Shown in pieces: positions 7,650-13,763 of a stretch of 36,183 bases of DNA. A model generated the notes under the pieces. It saw only the letters and a list, made by a program, of their open reading frames with translations. It was not told where the DNA came from and ran no database searches. Numbering within the stretch: position 1 is the stretch's first letter; the number at the start of each line of letters is the position of its first letter. A program made the position numbers and the translations under genes. The DNA is from an uncultured Bacteroidota bacterium (lineage in GTDB: Bacteria; Bacteroidota; Bacteroidia; Flavobacteriales; Flavobacteriaceae), in assembly GCA_902525795.1 (NCBI GenBank), contig CABZIT010000010.1, positions 1 through 36,183 on the forward strand, given 5' to 3'.

Positions 7650-9191
7650 ATGAAGAGATATCTTTTATTAATTATTGTTCTGTTAAATTCTTTAAACTCA
7701 AATGCCCAAGAGATTGGTTTGGATCAAAGAATTGATGAAGCTTTCCAGCCAATTTCTGATATCTTTAGTAAATATGTTTTTTATCCTGTTTCATTGCCAT
7801 TTGGAGATTATCCATTTGTAATTTATTTTCTTGTTGGTAGTGCTTTGTTTTTTACTATTTATTTTGTTTTCCCTAATGTCAGGTATTTAATAACCGCCAT
7901 CAATGTAGTAAGAGGTAAATATGATAATATTGAAAAAACCAGCTCCATTGAAAATGATGGTGAAGTTTCTCATTTTCAAGCATTAGCAACAGCTGTTTCA
8001 GGTACTGTGGGAAATGGAAATATTGCTGGTGTTGCACTGGCTATTGCATTGGGAGGACCTGGTGCAACATTTTGGATGATTATTTGTGGTTTACTTGGAA
8101 TGTCTACAAAATTTGTAGAGTGTACGCTTGGTGTTTACTACAGAGATGTAGATGAAGACGGAGTTGTTTATGGTGGACCTATGTATTATATAAGTAAAGG
8201 ATTAAAATCAAAAGGATTTAAAACTTTTGGCACAATTACCGCGTCTATTTTTGCAATTTTTTGTATTGGGGGTTCCTTTGGAGGAGGTAATGCTGCACAA
8301 TCTAATCAAGCAACAATTGTAATTAAGAACTTATTGGGCTATGAGTCAACATTTGCTGGTGCAGTAATTGGAATTATTTTGGCAATTTTAGTCGGGATTA
8401 TCATAATTGGTGGAATTAAAAGGATTGCATCTGTAACTGAAAGAATCGTTCCCATTATGGCACTTTTATACATTTTCGCATGTATTTATATTTTACTGGT
8501 AAACTTTTCATTCATCGATGATGCTATTGCATTAATAATAAAAGAAGCTTTCAACCCTAGCGCTGTAGGAGCTGGTGGTATAATAGGAGTATTAATGATT
8601 GGTTTTCAAAGAGCTGCTTTTTCCAATGAGGCTGGTGCAGGTTCTGCTTCAATAGCACATTCTGCTGTTAAAACTAAATATGCTGCATCTGAGGGCTTAG
8701 TAGCATTACTTGAGCCATTTATAGATACAGTAGTTATTTGTACGATGACGGCACTTGTAATTATTACTTTTAATTCTACTGGTGCATTTGTGTATGGAGG
8801 TGATGGAATGGGAGGAGTTTTAATCGATGGTGTTACTTACGAGGGTGCTGGAATTACTCAAAAAGCATTTGCCCAATATATTCCGGGATCTGATATATTT
8901 TTAACAATAGCCGTGGTATTATTTGCTGTTTCAACTATGATATCATGGTCTTACTATGGGTTACAATCATGGAAATTTCTGTTTGGCAGAGGTAAAGCAG
9001 CAGATTTAACCTACAAAATTTTATTTTTAGTTTTCGTTGTTATTGGCGCCGCTGCAAGTATGAACTCAATTTGGGCTTTTTCCGATGCGATGATTTTTGC
9101 TATGGTATTTCCTAATATGATTGGTTTATATTTCTTATTTCCTATAGTAAAGCAAGAATTGAAGAAATATTTACAAGCTATAAAAAAATAA
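7650..9191 (+). CDS. Sodium:alanine (AGCS family) symporter
   Basis: A 513-residue polytopic inner-membrane transporter. The AGCS signature is plain at about residues 118-143: GTVGNGNIAGVALAIALGGP then GATFWM. The partner motifs AFSNEAGAGSASIAHSAVKT and STMISWSYYGLQSWKFLFG also match. Family members carry alanine or glycine in with sodium. The N-terminus MKRYLLLIIVLLNSLNSNAQ looks like a cleavable signal peptide ahead of a short periplasmic stretch. I recall this extension from other Bacteroidota members. About ten further spans follow. It has a 57-base gap to the gene before and is probably transcribed on its own. Exact substrate is inferred. Confidence 0.92.
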   Translation: MKRYLLLIIVLLNSLNSNAQEIGLDQRIDEAFQPISDIFSKYVFYPVSLPFGDYPFVIYFLVGSALFFTIYFVFPNVRYLITAINVVRGKYDNIEKTSSIENDGEVSHFQALATAVSGTVGNGNIAGVALAIALGGPGATFWMIICGLLGMSTKFVECTLGVYYRDVDEDGVVYGGPMYYISKGLKSKGFKTFGTITASIFAIFCIGGSFGGGNAAQSNQATIVIKNLLGYESTFAGAVIGIILAILVGIIIIGGIKRIASVTERIVPIMALLYIFACIYILLVNFSFIDDAIALIIKEAFNPSAVGAGGIIGVLMIGFQRAAFSNEAGAGSASIAHSAVKTKYAASEGLVALLEPFIDTVVICTMTALVIITFNSTGAFVYGGDGMGGVLIDGVTYEGAGITQKAFAQYIPGSDIFLTIAVVLFAVSTMISWSYYGLQSWKFLFGRGKAADLTYKILFLVFVVIGAAASMNSIWAFSDAMIFAMVFPNMIGLYFLFPIVKQELKKYLQAIKK

Positions 9192-9228
9192 ATTTATTTT
9201 CTTTTCTCAAATAAATGTATTTTTAGTT

Positions 9229-9236
9229 TATATTTG
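9229..9236 (+). promoter_or_regulatory. -7 box TATATTTG of rpsU
   Basis: This is a perfect TAnnTTTG box 31 bases before the rpsU ATG. Transcription would begin near 9242, giving a leader of about 25 bases that contains the Shine-Dalgarno. The -33 region is T-rich but has no clean TTG. Confidence 0.6.
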
Positions 9237-9251
9237 CCAGGAATTCTAAAG

Positions 9252-9260
9252 AAAGGAGGT
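9252..9260 (+). promoter_or_regulatory. Strong Shine-Dalgarno (AAAGGAGGT) of rpsU
   Basis: AAAGGAGGT, seven bases before the ATG at 9268, is essentially the full complement of the 16S rRNA 3' end. By eye no other gene in the window has one; the upstream regions of tuf, secE, nusG, rplK, rplL and rpoB are merely A-rich. In Flavobacterium the anti-Shine-Dalgarno is reported to be covered by bS21, and rpsU keeps its Shine-Dalgarno as part of a feedback loop. Confidence 0.9.
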
Positions 9261-9267
9261 TTGTAAT

Positions 9268-9462
9268 ATGCTAATAATCCCAATTAAAGACGGAGAAAAT
9301 ATTGATAGAGCACTCAAAAGATTTAAGAGAAAGTTTGATAAAACTGGCCTAAAGAAATCTCTACAAACCCGTAAAGAGTTTATTAAGTCATCCGTTAAAA
9401 GAAGGGCTACAATTCAAAAAGCTCAACATATTCAAAGACTGCGAGACCAAGAAGAAATCTAA
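9268..9462 (+). CDS. rpsU: 30S ribosomal protein bS21
   Basis: A 64-residue basic protein reading MLIIPIKDGENIDRALKRFK with RKFDKTGLKKSLQTRKEF after it, a full-length bS21. It binds the small-subunit platform near the 3' end of 16S rRNA, close to bS18 and bS6. In Bacteroidota it helps hide the anti-Shine-Dalgarno, so its level can set which mRNAs are translated. It has its own promoter-like box and an unusually strong Shine-Dalgarno, described separately. It is followed 57 bases later by a xerC-type gene, an order I recall as common in flavobacteria. Confidence 0.95.
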   Translation: MLIIPIKDGENIDRALKRFKRKFDKTGLKKSLQTRKEFIKSSVKRRATIQKAQHIQRLRDQEEI

Positions 9463-9519
9463 TTAATTCCTTTTTTTCTTTCACATACTTATTCTAAATT
9501 TATATTAGATAATATTGAT

Positions 9520-10401
9520 TTGGATAAATTCTTCGAATATTTAAAAATTGAGAAAAACTATTCTCAAAAAACTATTGTTGCCTACCAGAACGACATTAAT
9601 TCATTTAAAAAATTTATCATTGATGAATTTCAGCAGTCATCTGTAAATAAAGTTAATTATTCTCAAATTAGATCCTGGATTGTTTTGCTTGTTAACAAAG
9701 GAATTTCTAATAAGACAATCAACAGAAAAATATCCTCTCTCAACAGCTTATATAAATTTTTAAAAAAAGTTGGCATCAATAAAAATAATCCATTAGATCA
9801 GCACAAATCATTAAAGACAAAATCAATTGTTCAGATTCCATTTTCAAAATTAGAGGTTTCAAATGTATTAGCTTCTGAAAATTTTGGAAGAGATTTTGAA
9901 GGTGTCAGGGATAATTTAATTTTAGAAATTCTTTATTGCACCGGAATCAGAAGGCAAGAATTAATAAATTTAAAGCTTAATAATATTGACTTAACTAACC
10001 ATAGAATTAAGGTTTTGGGAAAGAGAAATAAAGAAAGATATATACCAATTTTAAATAGCACAGTTCAATTATTAAGCACTTATATTGAGGAAAGAAAAAG
10101 ACTTAATTATATTAATGATATAGATTTCCTTTTAGTAACAAAAAGAGGTAAAAAAATATATGAAAATTTAGTCAATAGGGTTACCAAAAAGTATTTCTCT
10201 AAATATTCTTCAAAATTAAAAATGAGTCCTCACATATTGCGTCATAGTTTTGCAACACATTTATTAGATAATGGTGCTGATCTAAATTCTGTAAAGGACC
10301 TTCTTGGACACACTAGTCTTGCAGCAACTCAAATTTATACAAATAGATCAATTGAAGAAATTAAAAAAGTTTTTAAAAAAACCCACCCAAGAAATAAGTA
10401 A
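9520..10401 (+). CDS. xerC: Tyrosine recombinase XerC/XerD
   Basis: A 293-residue tyrosine recombinase. The N-terminal SAM-like DNA-binding domain (FFEYLKIEKNYSQKTIVAY) is followed by a catalytic domain with every key residue: Arg144 (TGIRRQEL), Lys168 (LGKRNKER), His238 and Arg241 (HILRHSFATHLL), His264 (LLGHTSLAATQIYT) and Tyr273. Length equals housekeeping XerC/XerD, which resolve chromosome dimers at dif. Assignment to C rather than D is by position next to rpsU, not by motif. The start is TTG at 9520 (MDKFFEYL); no ATG fits. It lies just upstream of the tRNA genes and of an attachment-like repeat. I read it as a core gene rather than the integrase of that element. Confidence 0.88.
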   Translation: MDKFFEYLKIEKNYSQKTIVAYQNDINSFKKFIIDEFQQSSVNKVNYSQIRSWIVLLVNKGISNKTINRKISSLNSLYKFLKKVGINKNNPLDQHKSLKTKSIVQIPFSKLEVSNVLASENFGRDFEGVRDNLILEILYCTGIRRQELINLKLNNIDLTNHRIKVLGKRNKERYIPILNSTVQLLSTYIEERKRLNYINDIDFLLVTKRGKKIYENLVNRVTKKYFSKYSSKLKMSPHILRHSFATHLLDNGADLNSVKDLLGHTSLAATQIYTNRSIEEIKKVFKKTHPRNK

Positions 10402-10462
10402 AATATAGTTTTCCTTTCAGGTAAAAAAAATATAATTTATTTTTATTGAAGAAATAAATATT

Positions 10463-10470
10463 TACATTTG
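10463..10470 (+). promoter_or_regulatory. -7 box TACATTTG ahead of the tRNA cluster
   Basis: TACATTTG fits TAnnTTTG and lies 38 bases before the first tRNA. A TTG at 10446 is only 14 bases upstream, too close for a standard -33, so the upstream element is unclear. The predicted start (about 10476) falls at the foot of the hairpin listed next. Confidence 0.5.
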
Positions 10471-10499
10471 CATTCCGCAAAATGCGGGGGTTTTTTTTT
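10471..10499 (+). terminator. Terminator-like hairpin between xerC and the tRNA cluster
   Basis: CCGCA (10475-10479) pairs with TGCGG (10483-10487) over a three-base loop, followed by GGG and nine T (10491-10499): the shape of an intrinsic terminator. An alternative pairing, GCATT (10470-10474) with AATGC (10481-10485), excludes it. It could end the rpsU-xerC transcript or act as an attenuator at the very 5' end of the tRNA transcript. Confidence 0.55.
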
Positions 10500-10508
10500 A
10501 AAAAAAAA

Positions 10509-10582
10509 GCCGATGTAGCTCAGCTGGCTAGAGCAGCTGATTTGTAATCAGCAGGTCGTGGGTTCGAGTCCCTCCATCGGCT
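10509..10582 (+). tRNA. tRNA-Thr (TGT)
   Basis: A 74-base cloverleaf: acceptor GCCGATG pairs perfectly with CATCGGC, D-arm GCTCAGCTGGCTAGAGC, anticodon stem GCTGA/TCAGC around loop TTTGTAA (anticodon TGT), T-arm GTGGGTTCGAGTCCCTC region and discriminator T. No CCA is encoded. It is the first of four tRNAs in one transcript. Confidence 0.96.
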
Positions 10583-10605
10583 CTGTTCTTTTAAATAATT
10601 ATTTC

Positions 10606-10688
10606 GGGGAGATACTCAAGCGGCCAACGAGGACAGACTGTAAATCTGTTGGTTTTTACCTTCGCAGGTTCGAATCCTGCTCTCCCCA
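10606..10688 (+). tRNA. tRNA-Tyr (GTA)
   Basis: An 83-base tRNA with the long variable arm of bacterial tRNA-Tyr. Acceptor GGGGAGA pairs with TCTCCCC, the anticodon stem ACAGA/TCTGT encloses CTGTAAA (anticodon GTA), the T-loop is GGTTCGAATCC and the discriminator is A. No CCA is encoded. It lies 23 bases after tRNA-Thr. Confidence 0.96.
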
Positions 10689-10695
10689 CTAAAAT

Positions 10696-10768
10696 GCGGG
10701 AGTAGCTCAGTTGGTAGAGCGTCAGCCTTCCAAGCTGAATGTCGCCGGTTCGAACCCGGTCTCCCGCT
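10696..10768 (+). tRNA. tRNA-Gly (TCC)
   Basis: A 73-base tRNA. Acceptor GCGGGAG pairs with CTCCCGC, the anticodon stem TCAGC/GCTGA encloses CTTCCAA (anticodon TCC), the T-arm is CCGGTTCGAACCCGG and the discriminator is T. No CCA is encoded. It lies seven bases after tRNA-Tyr. Confidence 0.96.
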
Positions 10769-10781
10769 CTTAAAATCACTA

Positions 10782-10853
10782 GCCGGTGTAGCTCAGTGGT
10801 AGAGCGCTTCCTTGGTAAGGAAGAGGTCCCGAGTTCAATTCTCGGCATTGGCT
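10782..10853 (+). tRNA. tRNA-Thr (GGT), with duplicated 3' half downstream
   Basis: A 72-base tRNA. The anticodon stem CTTCC/GGAAG encloses TTGGTAA (anticodon GGT), with T-arm CCGAGTTCAATTCTCGG and discriminator T. The acceptor GCCGGTG pairs with CATTGGC only through two adjacent G.U wobbles (4.69 and 5.68), unlike the other tRNAs here. From the first base of the anticodon loop onward the sequence recurs at 11933, so this gene looks like the attachment site of an inserted element that supplied or displaced a 3' half. Confidence 0.94.
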
Positions 10854-10862
10854 CATCTGTTA
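10807..10862 (+). repeat. Attachment-like direct repeat, copy A (3' half of tRNA-Thr GGT)
   Basis: Fifty-six bases match 11928-11983 with one mismatch (C10811 versus T11932). Identity is perfect for 51 bases from the first anticodon-loop base (10812) through the tRNA 3' end and nine bases beyond. No similarity exists to the left of the anticodon stem, the usual crossover boundary for tRNA-targeting tyrosine recombinases. Confidence 0.93.
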
Positions 10863-10920
10863 GAGCCGTTTTCTAATCTTCCATTTATTTTGTTAAGGAC
10901 AAAAATAGGACAAACATAAT

Positions 10921-10967
10921 TTTGGCTTTTTTTTTGTACTTTTCTCGAATGAAAAAGCTAATACTAT
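10921..10967 (+). repeat. Shared leader after half-tRNA, copy A
   Basis: TGGC-like start, nine T (10927-10935), then GTACTTTTCTCGAATGAAAAAG, resembling 12031-12077 at the same relative place. It contains a weak -7-like TACTTTTC and the hydrolase start codon (10949). The T run after GGC may also end the tRNA transcript. Confidence 0.6.
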
Positions 10968-11854
10968 TACTATTTATTCCACTTGTTTCTTTTTCTCAAA
11001 ATTATAATTTAACAGAGCTTAGTGTTAGGCCTTCAGAAATTGATTCAAGCATCGATAAGTTTAATAACCCACATTTAATTCAGTATGATAAAAAAGAAAA
11101 TAATAAACTAATTTTATTTTTGCCTGGGACATCTGGAAAACCAAAAAAATCACTTTTTTTAAAAACAGCTTTAAATCTTGGGTATAGAGTAATATTTCTA
11201 TCAGTGATTTCAACTCCAGGCATTTCAACAACTTGTATTAATGAAAATCTATTTTTAGATGAGAATTGTGCAGAAAAATTTCGATTAAAAAGAATATATG
11301 GACACAATATCTCAAATTTAATTACAGATTTGCCAAAAGACGCAATCTATACCAGATTTAAGGATCTTTTAGTTTACCTCAAGACTAATAAGCCAAAAGA
11401 TGGTTGGGAAAAATATCTAATTCAGAATAAAATTAATTGGTCAAATATAGTTGTAGCTGGTCAATCGCAAGGAGGAGGTATGGCTTGTATGATTGCTAAA
11501 AATCATAATGTAGGTGGCGTTATTAGTTTTTCTGGTGGATGGGATTGGTCAAAATCTCCAAAAAATAAAGATTATGCAAATAAAAACGCAGAAAAAATAA
11601 TTGCAAACTGGTATTCAAATGAAAGTTTAACCCCTGCACATAAATGGTACGGTATTTTTCACACAAATGAGATTATGGCCATTCCTATCCACCAGACTTA
11701 TTTGAATATGAAAATTCCTAAAGAAAACATTTTTATGCTTGCTTTAGAAAAACGTAAACGCAACAACAAAGTTAGAAATCCATTTCACGGTGAAGGAATA
11801 GGTAATATACTATACGAAGATGTTTGGATAAATATTTTATCAAAACTTTTATAA
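10949..11854 (+). CDS. Secreted alpha/beta hydrolase (cassette cargo)
   Basis: I used the ATG at 10949, since MKKLILLLFIPLVSFSQ is a clean signal peptide; the longer frame from TTG 10922 only adds leader sequence. The 301-residue protein has an alpha/beta-hydrolase plan. NKLILFLPGTSGKP (about 52-65) gives the first strand and oxyanion loop. VVAGQSQGGGMACMIA (168-183) is the nucleophile elbow with Ser173 in GxSxG. NPFHGEG places a candidate catalytic His at 280. The acid residue is not certain. It would act in the periplasm or outside as an esterase-like enzyme; the substrate is unknown. It is the only gene between two copies of a tRNA-Thr 3' half and stands in an otherwise core neighbourhood, suggesting acquired cargo. 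Confidence 0.82.
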   Translation: MKKLILLLFIPLVSFSQNYNLTELSVRPSEIDSSIDKFNNPHLIQYDKKENNKLILFLPGTSGKPKKSLFLKTALNLGYRVIFLSVISTPGISTTCINENLFLDENCAEKFRLKRIYGHNISNLITDLPKDAIYTRFKDLLVYLKTNKPKDGWEKYLIQNKINWSNIVVAGQSQGGGMACMIAKNHNVGGVISFSGGWDWSKSPKNKDYANKNAEKIIANWYSNESLTPAHKWYGIFHTNEIMAIPIHQTYLNMKIPKENIFMLALEKRKRNNKVRNPFHGEGIGNILYEDVWINILSKLL

Positions 11855-11927
11855 ATTAAATAAACCAGCATAAGATATTAAACAGTTGAACTTTTCCCTT
11901 GAAATATTTTCATTTATATCCTTATAT

Positions 11928-11983
11928 CTTCTTTGGTAAGGAAGAGGTCCCGAGTTCAATTCTCGGCATTGGCTCATCTGTTA
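11928..11983 (+). repeat. Attachment-like direct repeat, copy B (orphan tRNA-Thr 3' half)
   Basis: An orphan half-tRNA: anticodon loop with GGT, 3' anticodon strand, variable region, T-arm and acceptor 3' strand, but nothing resembling a D-arm or 5' acceptor strand before it. It cannot fold as a tRNA. It matches copy A as described there and marks the right edge of the cassette. Confidence 0.92.
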
Positions 11984-12030
11984 AAAGCCATTTTCAACTA
12001 TCTTTTTTCCTAAGTAAAGGTTAAATTTAA

Positions 12031-12077
12031 AGTGGCGTTTTTTTTGTATTTTGCTTGAACCAAAAAGATAATAGAAT
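12031..12077 (+). repeat. Shared leader after half-tRNA, copy B
   Basis: AGTGGCG, eight T (12038-12045), then GTATTTTGCTTGAACCAAAAAG and ATAATAGAAT align with the leader and first codons of the hydrolase gene, but ATG has become ACC and the frame meets a stop within seven codons. It carries a -7-like TATTTTGC and probably drives the next gene at 12090. Confidence 0.55.
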
Positions 12078-12089
12078 AAACTAATTAAT

Positions 12090-12962
12090 ATGAAAAAAAT
12101 TCTGAAATGGGGTTGTATAATTTTTTTTGTTATTCCGATAATAATAGGAATAATTTTTTCTTTTTTTACAGATGAATTTGAAACAGATGAAAATATTACT
12201 AATGAGCCAAAAAAGGAAATTCAAAAAGAAATACCAACACAAAAAAAACAGACAAAAAGTAATGCTTCCACTATACTAACTTTAGACTACAGTGTATTGC
12301 CAATTGAAAAAATTGGTTTAAAAACACAAAATAGGGCAACACAAAAAATAATAGTTAAATCAAGTGAGAAACAACCGGAAGAAATTTTAAAACAAACCGC
12401 TCTTAAGCATTGGAGAGTTAATTCATATAAAATGTATGATGAGCTAACTATTTATATTTTCCTCAACAATATGAATACTTCAAATCGACCTTACTCAATT
12501 GTTGAATTGGATAAAAATGGAAAAATAACACAATTTGTAATAAATGAGTTTTTTACTGACCCTATTGAGGAAAATGATTTAGTTGACATCGAGATTGGGG
12601 AGGAATCTAAAAAAGATGAAAACCCATTAATTTTCGAAGTATACAATACATTTGATGTAGATTACAAAATTCAAGCTTTTATTGATATAATTAACATTGA
12701 AGGTCGAGCAATGTATGAAGCAATGCAAAAATATCCGGATCCCAAAAATTGGCAATCTGAGTTAGAATACCAAAGAAAAATCAAGGCAAAATATGAGTTA
12801 AAATGGTATAAGAAACAAAGTTGGTGGAAAAAAATAAAAAAAGACGTAAAATCTGCCGATAAAATTAAGTTTAAAATAGTGGGTTATATGATGAAAAGAA
12901 ACTGGTTAAATAAATTTGAGAATGACCCAAGAAGAATTAAATATAAAGGAATTGACTTTTAA
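12090..12962 (+). CDS. Unknown membrane-anchored protein
   Basis: I do not recognise this 290-residue protein. It begins MKKILKWGCIIFFVIPIIIG then IIFSFFTDEF, a single N-terminal membrane anchor. A Lys/Glu/Gln-rich linker (about 35-65) follows, then a mixed alpha/beta region with alternating strands (TIYIFLNNMN; YSIVELDKNGKITQFVINEF). The C-terminus is basic and Trp-rich (WYKKQSWWKKIKKDVK). The topology suggests a small periplasmic domain, or a cytoplasmic one if the anchor is reversed. It follows the second half-tRNA repeat and its leader copy, so it may be cargo of a second, related cassette. It has no operon partners on this strand; the next gene is convergent. Confidence 0.65.
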   Translation: MKKILKWGCIIFFVIPIIIGIIFSFFTDEFETDENITNEPKKEIQKEIPTQKKQTKSNASTILTLDYSVLPIEKIGLKTQNRATQKIIVKSSEKQPEEILKQTALKHWRVNSYKMYDELTIYIFLNNMNTSNRPYSIVELDKNGKITQFVINEFFTDPIEENDLVDIEIGEESKKDENPLIFEVYNTFDVDYKIQAFIDIINIEGRAMYEAMQKYPDPKNWQSELEYQRKIKAKYELKWYKKQSWWKKIKKDVKSADKIKFKIVGYMMKRNWLNKFENDPRRIKYKGIDF

Positions 12963-13014
12963 TCAACATACATATTAAAAAGCTAATACTATCCAATATA
13001 ATTATCTCAAATAT

Positions 13015-13509
13015 TTATAATGAATTAAAGGGAATGTCATCACAAGATTGCCAGTTATAATTCTCTCTGTGTAAATATTGAAATCCTGCTAATCCTGCAT
13101 TGTCAGAACTCTGACTAGCTATTGTTGAATATCTCACAACACTGTCACAGCAAAAGAATTCAATTTCATATTCGACCTCAAAAGGAGTATTAGGAACACC
13201 AGAAGTTACATTTAGTCTATATGTTCCATTTCCAAAATTTTCCCAAGTACCAATAGTACTATCATCACCATTAGCACCATTTAAGTCTTCAAAAGTGCCG
13301 TCTGAGTTAAATATAATACAACATTGTATATTACTCTCTCCAGTCCATTCATTATCATCTTCATTATAATATTCATCATAAAAATATTGCCAAGATCCGA
13401 TAATTGGTTCAGATGTGTTGTTACAATCAGTGCCAACTTCATTATTAGTTTCTGAATTACAAGCTAAAAGCACAAAAATTAAAATCAAGTAAAAATATTT
13501 GTTCATCAT
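13015..13509 (-). CDS. Lipoprotein with lipocalin-like domain
   Basis: A 164-residue protein. MMNKYFYLILIFVLLACNSE is a lipoprotein signal with the lipobox LLAC, so it is probably anchored in the outer or inner membrane. The rest resembles Bacteroidota lipocalin-like lipoproteins: EPIIGSWQYFYDEYY, then FNSDGTFEDLNG, then GTWENFGNGTYRL, each a beta hairpin of a small barrel. Vicinal cysteines (CC in IQCCIIF and FFCCDS) plus an isolated Cys may form disulfides. Two adjacent ATGs (13509, 13506) are possible starts. It is the only gene on this strand between the unknown protein and the MerC gene, with 254 AT-rich bases upstream in which I see no further gene. Ligand unknown. Confidence 0.72.
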   Translation of the reverse strand: MMNKYFYLILIFVLLACNSETNNEVGTDCNNTSEPIIGSWQYFYDEYYNEDDNEWTGESNIQCCIIFNSDGTFEDLNGANGDDSTIGTWENFGNGTYRLNVTSGVPNTPFEVEYEIEFFCCDSVVRYSTIASQSSDNAGLAGFQYLHRENYNWQSCDDIPFNSL

Positions 13510-13763
13510 ATAAGATTTTTGATATTGCTTATATGTAAAATTAAGATAAATAATCTTTTCTCAATCGATTTCGATATTGAAAGTTTATTGATGTTAAAAC
13601 TTTAAGAAAGTTCTAAATTTTTTAAAAATATTATTATTTGATTTATTTTTAATTGAGAAATTATTAATATTAGGTTTTTTTATATAAATCTGGTTTATTT
13701 TCTTCACCTTTCTGACGGGATCAATTATTCAATACATAAAATAGTAAAAGACTAAACAAAATC

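Larger units (their letters stand above)
10812..11932 (+). mobile_element. Putative one-gene integrative cassette at tRNA-Thr(GGT)
   Basis: This 1121-base unit runs from one half-tRNA repeat to the next and holds a single secreted hydrolase gene with its own leader. The layout (intact tRNA, cargo, displaced 3' half) is that left by site-specific integration into a tRNA gene. No integrase lies inside, so it would have to be moved in trans, or be a remnant or a segmental tandem duplication. The repeat is seen directly; mobility is inferred. Confidence 0.5.

Noticed and set aside
9192-9205. AAATAAATTTATTT palindrome after the symporter gene as an operator or terminator
   Set aside because: Pure A/T symmetry is expected by chance here, the stem would be weak and there is no proper T run.
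9520-10401. xerC as the integrase of the tRNA-Thr cassette
   Set aside because: It lies outside the repeats, on the other side of the tRNA cluster. Its length and residues are those of housekeeping Xer proteins, and rpsU-xerC is a usual order. It could still act in trans, but nothing shows it.
10591-10848. An 85-codon minus-strand frame across the tRNA cluster (contains RAGDRVRTGDIQL, GRAGFEPAK)
   Set aside because: It is the antisense of tRNA-Tyr, -Gly and -Thr. This wording is a familiar false protein produced wherever such tRNAs are read backwards.
13510-13763. The 254-base AT-rich gap as a small RNA or origin
   Set aside because: I see no stable GC stem, repeat family or promoter box beyond AT-rich sequence.
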